A DNA stretch of 64,000 bases from positions 29,448 to 93,447 of the forward strand of contig CAXSDP010000008.1 of assembly GCA_964235705.1 (NCBI GenBank), given 5' to 3'. Both the position numbers and the translations under genes were made by a program. The notes under the pieces were generated by a model. The model was not told where the DNA came from, did not search any database, and worked only from the letters and a program-made list of their open reading frames with translations. Each line of letters begins with the position of its first letter. Positions within the stretch are counted from its first letter, which is position 1. Source of the DNA: RH-AL1 sp964235705 (GTDB taxonomy: Bacteria; Pseudomonadota; Alphaproteobacteria; Rhizobiales; Beijerinckiaceae). Shown piece after piece: positions 34,316-43,656 of this stretch.

Positions 34316-35721
34316 GCGGCCATGCCCGCCGCGAGCTGACCCGGCAGCGCGTAGGCCCATTGCGTGATGTTGCCGGCGCCCAGGAACACGACGTAGTCGC
34401 CGGGCCCGGCGATCTGGCGCACGATGCCCGGCAGCTCGCTGGGATGGGCGAGCGCGATCGGCTGGCGGTGGCCGTGCGCCGTGATCGCCTGCACCAGGCT
34501 GTCGCGATTGACGTCGGCGATCGGCGCCTCGCCGGCGGGGTAGACGTCGGCGACGATCACGCAGTCGGCGTCGTTGAAGCAGGTCGCGAAATCGTTGAAG
34601 AGGGACTGGAGCCGGCTGTAACGGTGCGGCTGCACCACGGCGATGACTTGGCCCTTGGTGGAGGCCCGCGCGGCGCGCAGCACCGCCGCGATCTCGACCG
34701 GGTGGTGGCCGTAGTCGTCGAAGATCGTCACCCCGTTCCACTGGCCGGTCATCGTGAAGCGGCGCTTGACGCCGCCGAAGTTGCCGAGTCCGGCGCGGAT
34801 CGACTCCGCGCTCATGCCCAACTCGTAGGCGACGGCGAGCGCGGCTGTCGCGTTGAGGGCGTTGTGCAGGCCCGGCATCGGCATCACCAGGTCGTCGAGC
34901 CGCGTCACCCCTTGCGTCTTGCGGTCGCGGATCACCACGGAGAAGCGCGACACGCCGCCGGTGAGGTCGATGTCGACCAGCCGCACGTCGGCCTGCGGGG
35001 TTTCGCCGTAGGTGATGACGCGGCGGTCCTCGATCTTGCCGACCAGTTCCTGCACGGTCGGGTGGTCGAGGCACATCACCGCGAAGCCGTAGAAGGGGAT
35101 GTTCTCGACGAAGGTGCGGAAGGCCGCCTTGATCGCGTCGAAGGTGCCGAAATGGTCGAGGTGCTCGGGGTCGATGTTGGTGACCACCGTCACGTCGGCC
35201 GGCAGCTTGAGGAAGGTGCCGTCGGACTCGTCGGCCTCCACCACCATCCAGTCGCCGCCCCCCAACCGGGCGTTGGTGCCGTACGCGTTGATGATGCCGC
35301 CGTTGATGACGGTGGGGTCGAAGCGCCCGGCGTCGAGCAGGGTGGCGACGAGCGAGGTGGTGGTGGTCTTGCCGTGGGTGCCGGCGATCGCCACGCAGTG
35401 CTTGAGGCGCATCAACTCGGCCAGCATCTCCGCCCGGCGCACCACCGGCAGGCGGGCGGAGCGCGCCGCCATCAGCTCGGGGTTGTCGCGGCGGATCGCG
35501 GTCGACACCACCACCACCTCGGCGTTGCCCAAGTTGGCGGCGTCGTGCCCGATCCGCACGCTCGCGCCGCGCTCGCGCAACCGCGCGACGTTGGCGTTCT
35601 CCGCCGCGTCCGACCCCTGCACCTTGTAACCGAGGTTCAGCAGCACCTCGGCGATGCCGGACATGCCGATGCCGCCGATGCCGACGAAATGGATCGGTCC
35701 TAACTGGGTCGGCAGCCTCAT
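34312..35721 (-). CDS. murC: UDP-N-acetylmuramate--L-alanine ligase
   Basis: 469 residues; the ATG overlaps the murG stop (ATGA). Adds L-Ala to UDP-MurNAc. Rossmann motif IHFVGIGGIGMSGIAEVLLNLGYKVQGSD at the front, P-loop IAGTHGKTTTTSLVATLL near 115, central domain with NIDPEHLDHFGTFDAIKAAF, and C-terminal FDDYGHHPVEIAAVLRAAR with the Mur-ligase DDYgHHP signature. The coding frame stays open upstream into murG but the family start is here. Confidence 0.97.
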   Translation of the reverse strand: MRLPTQLGPIHFVGIGGIGMSGIAEVLLNLGYKVQGSDAAENANVARLRERGASVRIGHDAANLGNAEVVVVSTAIRRDNPELMAARSARLPVVRRAEMLAELMRLKHCVAIAGTHGKTTTTSLVATLLDAGRFDPTVINGGIINAYGTNARLGGGDWMVVEADESDGTFLKLPADVTVVTNIDPEHLDHFGTFDAIKAAFRTFVENIPFYGFAVMCLDHPTVQELVGKIEDRRVITYGETPQADVRLVDIDLTGGVSRFSVVIRDRKTQGVTRLDDLVMPMPGLHNALNATAALAVAYELGMSAESIRAGLGNFGGVKRRFTMTGQWNGVTIFDDYGHHPVEIAAVLRAARASTKGQVIAVVQPHRYSRLQSLFNDFATCFNDADCVIVADVYPAGEAPIADVNRDSLVQAITAHGHRQPIALAHPSELPGIVRQIAGPGDYVVFLGAGNITQWAYALPGQLAAGMAA

Positions 35722-36839
35722 CCTTGTTTCTCCGGCAACATAAGGGTTTGCACGAGGTCGGCGAGGCGCTCGGCCGCGTCCGTGATGCTGGCGGCGCGTG
35801 CCGCCCTGGCGCGGACCGCCAGCCCCTCGTGGTCGGAGAGGGCGCGGTGGATCGCGTCCGCCAGCCAATCCGCCGTGAACTCGGCTTGGCGCACCACGCT
35901 CGCCGCGCCGGAGCGCTCCAGCAGCAGGGCGTTGGCCGCCTGGTCCTGGTCGAGCGCGTGGGGGAACGGCACGAGGATCGACGGGCGGCCGATCACCGCC
36001 AGCTCCGACACGGTGGAGGCGCCGGCGCGCGCGACCACGAGGTGGGCCTGGGCGATGCGGACCGGCAGGTCGGCGAAGAAGGGTCGCACCTCCGCCACGA
36101 GGCCCATGGCGTCGTAAGCCTCGCGCACCCTCGCCTCGTCCTCGCCGCGCGCCTGCTGGACGATCACGAGGCGCGCCCGCTCCGCCGGGGTGAGGCGCGC
36201 CACCGCCGCCGGCACGACGTCCGACATCACGCGCGCGCCCTGCGAGCCGCCGGTCACCAGGAGGCGCAGCACGCCGGCCTCAAAAGCGGGGAAGGGCAGC
36301 GCCGCCGCCGCCAGCACGCTCGGGCGAACGGGGTTGCCGGTCAGCCGCGCCTTGGCGGCGAGCGCCGTGTCTGCGATGACGAGGTTGTCGAAGCCCTTGG
36401 CGATCAGCTTCACGCGCCGCGCCAGGAACCTGTTGGCGCGCCCCATCACCGCGTTCTGCTCGTGGAGGATCGTCGGCACCTTCAGCTGCGAGGCGGCGAG
36501 CATCGGCGGCACCGTCGGGTAGCCGCCGAAGCCGACCACCACGCGCGGCCTGACCCGCTTGACGATGCGCCGTGCGGCGCGCGTGCCGCGCAGGAGCATC
36601 ACGATCGCGCGGGCGCGGGCGAGCGGGCCGCCGCCGGTCGGCGTGGCGGAAGCGACGTGGTGGACGGTGCGGGCGGGGAAGTCGCCGCCGTAACGCAGCG
36701 CGCGCTCGTCGGTGACGAGCTCCACCGGCACGCCGCGCGCCACGAGCGCTTCGGCGAGCGCCTGCGCCGGGAAAAGGTGGCCGCCGGTGCCCCCGGCGGC
36801 GACCAGCACGGGACGGGCGGCGAACGCGGTGGCGCTCAT
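35718..36839 (-). CDS. murG: UDP-N-acetylglucosamine--N-acetylmuramyl-(pentapeptide) pyrophosphoryl-undecaprenol transferase
   Basis: 373 residues; the ATG overlaps the ftsW stop (ATGA). Converts lipid I to lipid II on the inner face of the membrane. Motifs: VLVAAGGTGGHLFPAQALAEAL (first G loop), VVGFGGYPTVPPMLAA, ILHEQNAVMGRANRFLAR, the second G loop LLVTGGSQGARVMSDVVP and the donor site ARAGASTVSELAVIGRPSILVPFPHALDQDQAANA. Length is usual for the family. Confidence 0.97.
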   Translation of the reverse strand: MSATAFAARPVLVAAGGTGGHLFPAQALAEALVARGVPVELVTDERALRYGGDFPARTVHHVASATPTGGGPLARARAIVMLLRGTRAARRIVKRVRPRVVVGFGGYPTVPPMLAASQLKVPTILHEQNAVMGRANRFLARRVKLIAKGFDNLVIADTALAAKARLTGNPVRPSVLAAAALPFPAFEAGVLRLLVTGGSQGARVMSDVVPAAVARLTPAERARLVIVQQARGEDEARVREAYDAMGLVAEVRPFFADLPVRIAQAHLVVARAGASTVSELAVIGRPSILVPFPHALDQDQAANALLLERSGAASVVRQAEFTADWLADAIHRALSDHEGLAVRARAARAASITDAAERLADLVQTLMLPEKQG

Positions 36840-38083
36840 GCCGGCTGTTCCAACGCCAGCCGTTCCGCACCGGCCTGGCTCCGCTCGGGCACGGCGCGGT
36901 CGAACAGGATCTCGGAGCGCGGCCGGCGACGGGTCACGGCGAGGAGGAAGCCCATGCCGAGCGCTACGGAGACCAGCGACGAGCCGCCGTAGGAGATGAA
37001 GGGGAGCGTCATGCCCTTGGCCGGCATGAGGTGGAGGTTGACGGACATGTTGATCGCCGCCTGGATGCCGAAAAGCATGACGAGGCCGGCGGCGGCGAAG
37101 GCGCAGAACGGGTCCTCGCTGCGCGCCGCCTTGAGCAGGCCGCGCACCACGACCAAGCCGAACAGGCCGCACAGCGCGATGCAGGACAGGAGGCCGAACT
37201 CCTCGCCGGTGACGGCGAAGATGAAGTCGGTGTGGGCGTCGGGCAGGATGCGCTTCACCGTGCCCTCGCCCGGGCCCTTGCCGAACCAGTGCCCCGCCTT
37301 GATCGTTTCCAGCGCGGTGTCGACCTGGAACGTGTCGGAGACGCCGTTGCCGCTGGAAGGGTCCATGAATTTGAGGATGCGGGCGCGCACGTGCGGCACG
37401 AACCTGTAGGCCGCCAGCACGCTGACGACGCCGGTGCCGCCCAGTCCCACCATCCAGAACCAGTGCAGCCCGGCCATGAAGAACAGCGCCATCCAAACCA
37501 GCGTCACGAGCATGGTCTGCCCGAAGTCGGGCTGCATCATGAGGGGCACGATGGTGGCGGGCAGCAGCAGGATGGCGAGCGTGGTGCCGGGCACGTCGCG
37601 GCGCTTGCCACCCTCGGAGAAGGCCCAGGCGACGAGGATCACGAAGGCGGGCTTCAGGAACTCGGACGGCTGGATGCCGAAGATCCAGCGGCGCGAGCCC
37701 TTGACCTCATGGCCGAACAGCAGGGCCACGACGATCAGGCCCATCGCGGCGACGAAGACCACCACAGCCATGCGGCGGACTTGGCGGGGGGTGAGGAACG
37801 ACACGGCGATCAGCACCGCGACGGCCGGGATGAGCGCGATCGCCTGGCGATCGACGAAGTGGAAGGTCGGCAGGCCGATCCGCTCGGCCACCGGTGGGCT
37901 CGCCGCCATGGTCAGGATCATGCCGGCGACGATGATGGTGGCGAGCGCGGCCAGCAGCCAACGGTCGACCGTCCACCACCAGTTCGCCAGGGCCGTCCGA
38001 TGCGCGCGCGAAACCATGAGGGCGAGATCCCTTGCCGCCGGGCTGGTCGCGAAGTGCTCGGTCCGGGCGTCCTCCCGCATCAT
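36836..38083 (-). CDS. ftsW: Peptidoglycan glycosyltransferase FtsW (SEDS family)
   Basis: 415 residues with about ten membrane helices. Polymerises lipid II at the septum with FtsI. SEDS features: HEVKGSRRWIFGIQPSEFLKPAFVILVAW (helix 4 region), MQPDFGQTMLVTLVWMALFF (catalytic Asp), AHTDFIFAVTGEEFGLL, and the ending KGMTLPFISYGGSSLVSVALGMGFLLAVTRR. Two adjacent ATG codons start it. An 80-bp gap to murD holds a TTAACC string near 38095 that resembles a CtrA half-site. Confidence 0.96.
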   Translation of the reverse strand: MMREDARTEHFATSPAARDLALMVSRAHRTALANWWWTVDRWLLAALATIIVAGMILTMAASPPVAERIGLPTFHFVDRQAIALIPAVAVLIAVSFLTPRQVRRMAVVVFVAAMGLIVVALLFGHEVKGSRRWIFGIQPSEFLKPAFVILVAWAFSEGGKRRDVPGTTLAILLLPATIVPLMMQPDFGQTMLVTLVWMALFFMAGLHWFWMVGLGGTGVVSVLAAYRFVPHVRARILKFMDPSSGNGVSDTFQVDTALETIKAGHWFGKGPGEGTVKRILPDAHTDFIFAVTGEEFGLLSCIALCGLFGLVVVRGLLKAARSEDPFCAFAAAGLVMLFGIQAAINMSVNLHLMPAKGMTLPFISYGGSSLVSVALGMGFLLAVTRRRPRSEILFDRAVPERSQAGAERLALEQPA

Positions 38084-38164
38084 GGGAGGAAACCGTTAAC
38101 CATGCCTTTCACGCGGACGCGTTTAGCAGGCTTTCGACGGGAGCGCGAAATCGGCGGCGAACGC

Positions 38165-39571
38165 TCAAGCGTGCGGCCGCGCGTCGAACAAGGTCCCGAC
38201 GAGGTCGCGGAAGCGGTCGCCGCGCACCTCGAAGTTGGGGAACTGGTCGTAGGAGGCGCAGGCCGGCGACAGCAGGACGACGGCCGCTTCACCGGTGCGT
38301 TCCGCCGTCGCGCGGGCATCGGCGTGGGCCCGCTCCGTCGCGATGCCCAGCGTGCCGCACGCCGTGAACGGCACCCCCGCTTCCGCGAGCGTGGCGGCGA
38401 AGGCGGGCGTCGCCTCGCCGATGAGGTAGGCGCGCGCGACGCGGCCGAACAGCGGCTTGAGCGGCGCGATCCCGCCCTCCTTGGCGAGACCGCCGATGAT
38501 CCAATGCACGCGGGGGAAGGACAGCAGCGCTTTGGCGGCGGCGTCGGCGTTGGTCGCCTTGGAATCGTTGATGAAGAGGACGGGGCCGACTTGGCCCACC
38601 TGCTCCATGCGGTGGGCGAGGCCAGGGAAGGATCGCAGGGCCGCTTGCAGCCGCTCCCGGTCGTCGGCGAGCGCGCCTAGCGCCAGGACGGCGGCGGCGG
38701 CGTTCTGGGCGTTGTGCGCGCCGCGCAGGCTCGGGATGCCGGCGAGGTCGGCGACCGGCACCGCCGCGCCGGCGCGATGGCGCACCAGCACCGTGCCCTC
38801 CAGCGTGATGCCGTCGACGACCGGATGGCCGGCGACGGAGATCGCCTCGACGCGTCGCCCTGCGGCCGCGAGCCTGGCGGCGATCGCCGCGCTGTCGGGA
38901 TCGTCGATCGAGACGACGCCCAGGTCCGCCCCGGCGACGAGCCGTGCCTTGATCCCGGCGTAGTTCGCCATTGTGCCGTGGCGGTCGAGGTGGTCGGGGG
39001 TGAGATTCATCAGGACGCCGACGGACGGTGCCAGCGAGGGCGCGAGGTCGATCTGGAACGACGAGCACTCGACGACGTGGACCCGCTCCGGCCCCGGTGG
39101 CGACAGCCGCAGGATCGGCGTCCCGATGTTGCCGCCCATCGCCACCTCCCGCCCGAAGGCACGGAACAGGTGCGCGACCAGCGCCGTCGTGGTCGACTTG
39201 CCGTTGGTGCCGGTGATCGCGACGAAGGGCGCGCCCGGCGCCAGCGCGGCCCGCTCACGGCAGAACAGCTCGATGTCGCCGATGATCGCGACGCCGGCCG
39301 CCCTCGCGCGCTCGGCGGTCCAGTGCGGCGCGGGATGGGTGAGGGGCACGCCCGGCGCGAGGACGAGCGCGTCGAAGGCGCCCCAGTCCGCTTCGCGCAG
39401 GTCGATCACGTGCACGCCGGCCGCCATCGCCGCCTCGCGCGAGGCGGCCTTGTCGTCCCAGGCGGCGACGCTCGCCCCACCGGCCCGCAGCGCGTGTGCC
39501 GCGTCGAGCCCCGACGCGCCGAGGCCGAACAGGGCGAGCCGCTCGCCGGCGAAGGCGGTCAAGGGAGTCAT
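38165..39571 (-). CDS. murD: UDP-N-acetylmuramoylalanine--D-glutamate ligase
   Basis: 468 residues. Adds D-Glu to UDP-MurNAc-L-Ala. N-terminal FAGERLALFGLGASGLDAAHALRAGG, the ATP loop FVAITGTNGKSTTTALVAHLF near 125, LNLTPDHLDRHGTMANYAGIKARL, FINDSKATNADAAAKALLSFPRVHWIIGG and the ending LLSPACASYDQFPNFEVRGDRFRDLV are all characteristic. It begins eleven bases after the mraY/murF direction of reading leaves mraY (mraY stop at 39582), so the genes are packed but not overlapping. Confidence 0.97.
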   Translation of the reverse strand: MTPLTAFAGERLALFGLGASGLDAAHALRAGGASVAAWDDKAASREAAMAAGVHVIDLREADWGAFDALVLAPGVPLTHPAPHWTAERARAAGVAIIGDIELFCRERAALAPGAPFVAITGTNGKSTTTALVAHLFRAFGREVAMGGNIGTPILRLSPPGPERVHVVECSSFQIDLAPSLAPSVGVLMNLTPDHLDRHGTMANYAGIKARLVAGADLGVVSIDDPDSAAIAARLAAAGRRVEAISVAGHPVVDGITLEGTVLVRHRAGAAVPVADLAGIPSLRGAHNAQNAAAAVLALGALADDRERLQAALRSFPGLAHRMEQVGQVGPVLFINDSKATNADAAAKALLSFPRVHWIIGGLAKEGGIAPLKPLFGRVARAYLIGEATPAFAATLAEAGVPFTACGTLGIATERAHADARATAERTGEAAVVLLSPACASYDQFPNFEVRGDRFRDLVGTLFDARPHA

Positions 39572-39581
39572 GGCCGCGCCC

Positions 39582-40664
39582 TCACCGCAGCTTGAGCGTC
39601 GACAGGCCGACTAGGGCGAGGACGAAGGCGATGATCCAGAAGCGGATCACCACCTGCGGCTCCGACCAGCCGAGTTGCTCGAAATGATGGTGGATCGGCG
39701 CCATCCTGAACACGCGCTTGCCCGTCATCTTGAAGGAGGCGACCTGGACGATCACCGACACGGCTTCCAGCACGAACAGGCCGCCGACGATCACCAGCAC
39801 GATCTCGTGCTTGACCGCCACGGCGACGGTGCCGAGCAGGCCGCCCAGCGCCAGCGAGCCGGTGTCCCCCATGAAGATCTGCGCCGGCGGCGCGTTGAAC
39901 CACAGGAACCCCATCCCCGCCCCCACCAGCGCCCCGCACACGACCGCGAGGTCGCCGGCGCCGATCACGAAGTTGACGCCGAGATACTTGGAGAAGATCG
40001 CGTTGCCGACGAGGTAGGCGATGATGCCGAAGGTGCTGGCGGCGATCATCACCGGCACGATGGCGAGGCCGTCGAGCCCGTCGGTGAGGTTCACGGCGTT
40101 GCCGGCCGCGACGATGACGAAGGCGCCGAACACGGGGAACAACCATCCGAGGTCGGCGACGTAGCCGTTCACGCCGGGCAGCGAGACGCCCGACGTGTGC
40201 ACGGTGCCGTAATGGTACATCAGCACGCTGGCGACGAGGGCGATGGCCGCCTCGATCACCAGCCGCAGCCGCCCGGAGAAGCCGGCGTGGGATTGCCGCG
40301 TCACCTTGAGGTAGTCGTCGTAGAAGCCGATCAGCCCGAAGCCGACCATGACGAGCAGCACCACCCAGACGAAGTAGTTGGCGAGGTTCGCCCACAGCAG
40401 CGTGGACACGATGAGGCCGGCCAGGATCATCAGCCCGCCCATGGTCGGTGTGCCCCGTTTCGTCAGCAGGTGCGACGCCGGCCCGTCGGCGCGGATCGGC
40501 TGGCCCTTGCCCTGCTTCAAGCGCAGCGCCGAGATGACGCGCGGCCCGAAGAAGAACACGAAGAACAGCGCGGTGGCGACGGCGCCGCCGGTGCGGAACG
40601 TGATGTAGCGGAACACGTTGAGCGGCCCCGAATGGGGCGTCAGGTCCGCGAGCCAGGCGAGCAT
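39582..40664 (-). CDS. mraY: Phospho-N-acetylmuramoyl-pentapeptide-transferase
   Basis: 360 residues, about ten membrane helices. Forms lipid I by moving phospho-MurNAc-pentapeptide to undecaprenyl phosphate. Signature segments: KRGTPTMGGLMILAGLIVSTLLW, GLIGFYDDYLKVTR (the Asp pair), NLTDGLDGLAI near 190, LWFNAPPAQIFMGDTGSLALGGLLG (third Asp) and MAPIHHHFEQLGWSEPQVVIRFWI (the HHH motif). Complete and of standard length. Confidence 0.98.
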   Translation of the reverse strand: MLAWLADLTPHSGPLNVFRYITFRTGGAVATALFFVFFFGPRVISALRLKQGKGQPIRADGPASHLLTKRGTPTMGGLMILAGLIVSTLLWANLANYFVWVVLLVMVGFGLIGFYDDYLKVTRQSHAGFSGRLRLVIEAAIALVASVLMYHYGTVHTSGVSLPGVNGYVADLGWLFPVFGAFVIVAAGNAVNLTDGLDGLAIVPVMIAASTFGIIAYLVGNAIFSKYLGVNFVIGAGDLAVVCGALVGAGMGFLWFNAPPAQIFMGDTGSLALGGLLGTVAVAVKHEIVLVIVGGLFVLEAVSVIVQVASFKMTGKRVFRMAPIHHHFEQLGWSEPQVVIRFWIIAFVLALVGLSTLKLR

Positions 40665-40685
40665 CGGGTATCCTTGTGCGTGGGC

Positions 40686-42161
40686 CTAGGCGGCGGGACC
40701 GGGGTGGGGCGCCGCGGCGCCCGGATCGACCGGGCTGGCCTTAGCGTGGTCGTGCCGCTCCTTCAAGGCGGCGACGATGCTCGCCATCCGGCTGCCGTTG
40801 GAACCCTTGACGACGACGACGTCGCCCGCGCGCACCGCCTCGAGCACGACAGGTCGCAGGTCGGCGGCGGCTTCCCTCCACTCCACCGCGACCCGTCCGT
40901 GGAGGGCGTCGGCGAGCGCGCGCATCATCGGCCCGGCCGCCATGACGAGGTGGAAGCCGGCCTCGACGACGTCATCGGCCAGCGCCGCGTGGAGCTCGGG
41001 CGACTGCGTGCCGAGCTCGCGCATGTCGCCCAGCACGGCGACGCGTCGTCCGCCCTCGCCCGGCGCGAGGATGCCTGTCAGCGCGAGCGCCGCGCGCATG
41101 GAGGCCGGGTTGGCATTGTAACTCTCATCGATCAGCGTGAAGGTACCGTCCGCCGTCTTCACCATGAGCCGTTCGCCACGTCCCTTCTGCGCCTGGAAGA
41201 AGGCCAGCGCGGTGGCGGCGATGGCCACGTCGGCGCCGAGCGCGTGGGCGGCGAGGAGCACCGCGAGCGTGTTCTCCGCCAAGTGGCGGCCGGGCGCGCC
41301 GAGCCGGAACGACACGTCCTGGCCGGCGATGGTGGCGCGGATCGTCGCGTGCGTGGGCGAGGCGATGTAGTCGAGCAGGCGCGCGTCGGCATCCGGGTGC
41401 GCCCCGAAGGTCGCGACGTGGCCGGCCGGCGAGCGCCGCGCGGCCGCGTCGAGGCGATCGTAATGCGGGTTGTCGCGGTTGATGATGGCGACCCCGCCCG
41501 GCTCCAGGCCGGTGAAGATCTCCGCCTTGGCGTCGGCGATCGCCTCGACGGAGGGGAAGAACTCGAGGTGGACCGGCGCCACGGTCGTGACGATCGCGAC
41601 GTGCGGGCGGACCATGGCGGCGAGCGGCAGGATCTCGCCGGCGTGGTTCATGCCGATCTCGGCGATCGCGAAGGCGGTCGCCTTGGGCATGCGGGCCAGG
41701 GTGAGGGGCACGCCCCAGTGGTTGTTGTAGGAGGCCACCGACGCGTGGACCGCGCCGGCCGGCGTCAGGGCGAGGCGCAACGCCTCCTTGGTGGAGGTCT
41801 TGCCGACCGAGCCGGTGACCGCCACGACGCGCGCGGCGGTGCGGGCGCGGGCGGCCCGACCGAGGTCGGCCATGGCGACGAGCACGTCCCTGACGACGTA
41901 GAGCGGGCCGTGGCCGGCGCAAGCGTCGGCGTGCGCCTCGTCGACGACCGCCGCCGCCGCACCCGCCGCGAAGGCTTGGTTGAGATAGTCGTGCCCGTCG
42001 GAACGGTCGCCGGTGATCGCGAAGAACAGGTCGCCGGGTTCGAGCGTGCGCGTGTCGATGGACACGCCGCCTACCCCTCGCGGCGGCCGGCCGACGACGC
42101 GCGCCCGCAACGGCGCGACGAGGCCGAGGCCCGTCCACAGCGGATCGGTGACGGGGGTCAT
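40686..42161 (-). CDS. murF: UDP-N-acetylmuramoyl-tripeptide--D-alanyl-D-alanine ligase
   Basis: 491 residues from the ATG at 42161. Adds D-Ala-D-Ala to the tripeptide. Visible: GGVSIDTRTLEPGDLFFAITGDRSDGHDYLNQAFAAGAAAAVVDE, ATP loop VVAVTGSVGKTSTKEALRLAL, EIGMNHAGEI, and TLIDESYNANPASMRAALALTG (the NANP motif), then VLGDMRELG. The start lies at the end of a ladder of 14-bp repeats that bridges from the murE stop; each repeat presents an ATGA overlap. Confidence 0.97.
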   Translation of the reverse strand: MTPVTDPLWTGLGLVAPLRARVVGRPPRGVGGVSIDTRTLEPGDLFFAITGDRSDGHDYLNQAFAAGAAAAVVDEAHADACAGHGPLYVVRDVLVAMADLGRAARARTAARVVAVTGSVGKTSTKEALRLALTPAGAVHASVASYNNHWGVPLTLARMPKATAFAIAEIGMNHAGEILPLAAMVRPHVAIVTTVAPVHLEFFPSVEAIADAKAEIFTGLEPGGVAIINRDNPHYDRLDAAARRSPAGHVATFGAHPDADARLLDYIASPTHATIRATIAGQDVSFRLGAPGRHLAENTLAVLLAAHALGADVAIAATALAFFQAQKGRGERLMVKTADGTFTLIDESYNANPASMRAALALTGILAPGEGGRRVAVLGDMRELGTQSPELHAALADDVVEAGFHLVMAAGPMMRALADALHGRVAVEWREAAADLRPVVLEAVRAGDVVVVKGSNGSRMASIVAALKERHDHAKASPVDPGAAAPHPGPAA

Positions 42162-42203
42162 GGAAAAGGTTTCATGGGAAGGGTTTCATGGCGAGGACGT
42201 CAT
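42158..42203 (-). promoter_or_regulatory. Ladder of overlapping 5-codon mini-ORFs linking murE to murF
   Basis: On the minus strand four ATGA boxes lie exactly 14 bp apart, with their A at 42203, 42189, 42175 and 42161. The first holds the murE stop, the last the murF start. Because 14 leaves two over three, each ATG opens a frame of five codons (MTSSP, MKPFP, MKPFP) whose TGA overlaps the next ATG. The units are near-copies of a 14-bp sequence of the form CATGAAACCYTTYC. A ribosome ending murE could thus re-initiate stepwise to reach murF. Confidence 0.7.
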
Positions 42204-43630
42204 GCCGAATGGGTCCGCAGGGCGCGTCGCGCGCAATCGAGGTCGGAGAAGGGCAGCACCTTATCGCCGACGATCTGGCCCGTCTCGTGGCCCTTGCCGG
42301 CCACCACCAGCACGTCGCCGTCACGCAGCGCACCCACCGCGGCCTCGATGGCCGCCGCCCGATCGGCGATCTCGGTGACCTCGGCGCGACCGCCGGACGT
42401 CCCTTCGAGGATCGCCCGGCGGATCGCCGCCGGTTCCTCGGAGCGGGGGTTGTCGTCCGTGACGATCACGCGGTCGGCCCCGCGCGCCGCGATCGCGCCC
42501 ATGATCGGCCGCTTGCCGCCGTCGCGGTCGCCGCCGCATCCGAAGACGACCACGAGGTGTCCGGTGACGAGCGGTCGCAGGGTCGCGAGCACGGTGTCGA
42601 GGGCGTCGGGCTTGTGGGCGTAGTCCACGAAGACGGGGGCCGTGCCGCGCGTGCCGACGAGTTCGAGGCGGCCGGGCGCCCCCTTCAACGTCGCGAGCGC
42701 GTCGAACACGCCGTCCGGCGGTGATCCGGTGGCGATGCACAGCGCGGCGGCGACGAGCGCGTTCGACACCTGGAACTCGCCGGCGAGCGGCAGGCGAGCG
42801 GTTCGCGTGCGTCCCGCATCGGTCAGGGTGAGCAGGGCGGCGAGGCCGTCGGCCCGCACGTCGAGGAGGCGCAGGTCGGCCCCACCCCGTCCGACCGTGA
42901 CGATCGCGTGGCCCCGCGCCTTCGCCGCCGCGACGACCGTGTCGGCGACGTCGCTGTCGGCGTTGACGACCACCGGTCGGCCGGCCGGCAGCAGGTCGAA
43001 CAGGCCCACCTTGGCGGCGAGGTAGTCGTCGAGCGTGCCATGGTAATCGAGGTGGTCGCGCGACAGGTTGGTGAAGCCGGCGGCGTCGAGGCGCACGCCA
43101 TCGAGGCGGCGCTGCTCGATGCCGTGTGACGAGGCTTCCAGCGCGAGGTGGCTGACGCCCGCTCCGGCGAGCCTGTCGAGGCTCGCGTGCAGCGCGACCG
43201 GGTCCGGCGTCGTCAGGGATCCGTAGTCCTCGCCGGACGGCGACACGATCCCGAGCGTGCCGAGCGAGGCGGCCGGCCGCCCGAGCGTCGCCCAGATCTG
43301 GCGGCAGAAGGCGGCGACCGACGTCTTGCCGCTGGTGCCGGTGACGGCGACCACCGTCCCCGGCTGGCGGGGGTGGAAGGCCGCCGCCGCCAGCGCCAGG
43401 GCGCGGCGCACGTCGGCGACGAGGATGATCGCCACGCCGCGCATCGGCTCGCGCGGCTGGCGCGACGCGATCACGGCGACCGCGCCTTTCTCCAGCGCTT
43501 GGGCGATGAAGGCCGACCCGTCCGCCTTGCTCCCGGTGATCGCGAAGAACGCGAAGCCGGGCTCGACGCGCCGGCTGTCGGCGGTGAGGCCGACGACCTC
43601 GATCACGCCCAGTCCGGCCGGGCAGGCCAC
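42200..43630 (-). CDS. murE: UDP-N-acetylmuramoyl-L-alanyl-D-glutamate--2,6-diaminopimelate ligase
   Basis: 476 residues from the GTG at 43630. Adds meso-diaminopimelate. Visible: VVGLTADSRRVEPGFAFFAITGSKADGSAFI, ATP loop VVAVTGTSGKTSVAAFCRQIWA, TTPDPVALHASLD, ASSHGIEQRRLDGV, NLSRDHLDYHGTLDDYLAAK, VDYAHKPDALDTVL and the diaminopimelate-type DDNPRSEEPAAIRR (DNPR). The GTG start leaves out a family-like N-terminus: the in-frame codons upstream read LTRLATLLPE, beginning with a CTG at 43660 that overlaps the ftsI stop as CTGA. No ATG, GTG or TTG lies in that stretch. CTG initiation at 43660 is therefore likely. Confidence 0.95.
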   Translation of the reverse strand: MACPAGLGVIEVVGLTADSRRVEPGFAFFAITGSKADGSAFIAQALEKGAVAVIASRQPREPMRGVAIILVADVRRALALAAAAFHPRQPGTVVAVTGTSGKTSVAAFCRQIWATLGRPAASLGTLGIVSPSGEDYGSLTTPDPVALHASLDRLAGAGVSHLALEASSHGIEQRRLDGVRLDAAGFTNLSRDHLDYHGTLDDYLAAKVGLFDLLPAGRPVVVNADSDVADTVVAAAKARGHAIVTVGRGGADLRLLDVRADGLAALLTLTDAGRTRTARLPLAGEFQVSNALVAAALCIATGSPPDGVFDALATLKGAPGRLELVGTRGTAPVFVDYAHKPDALDTVLATLRPLVTGHLVVVFGCGGDRDGGKRPIMGAIAARGADRVIVTDDNPRSEEPAAIRRAILEGTSGGRAEVTEIADRAAAIEAAVGALRDGDVLVVAGKGHETGQIVGDKVLPFSDLDCARRALRTHSA

Positions 43631-43656
43631 TTCGGGGAGGAGCGTCGCGAGCCGGG

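Noticed and set aside
38091..38105. TTAACC string near the ftsW start as a CtrA site
   Set aside because: Only a half-site; no second TTAA at seven-base spacing.
39675..42623. A 982-codon frame on the plus strand opposite mraY and murF
   Set aside because: It is the antisense shadow of well-recognised minus-strand genes in GC-rich DNA; the translation is Arg/His/Gly/Asp rich with no domain.
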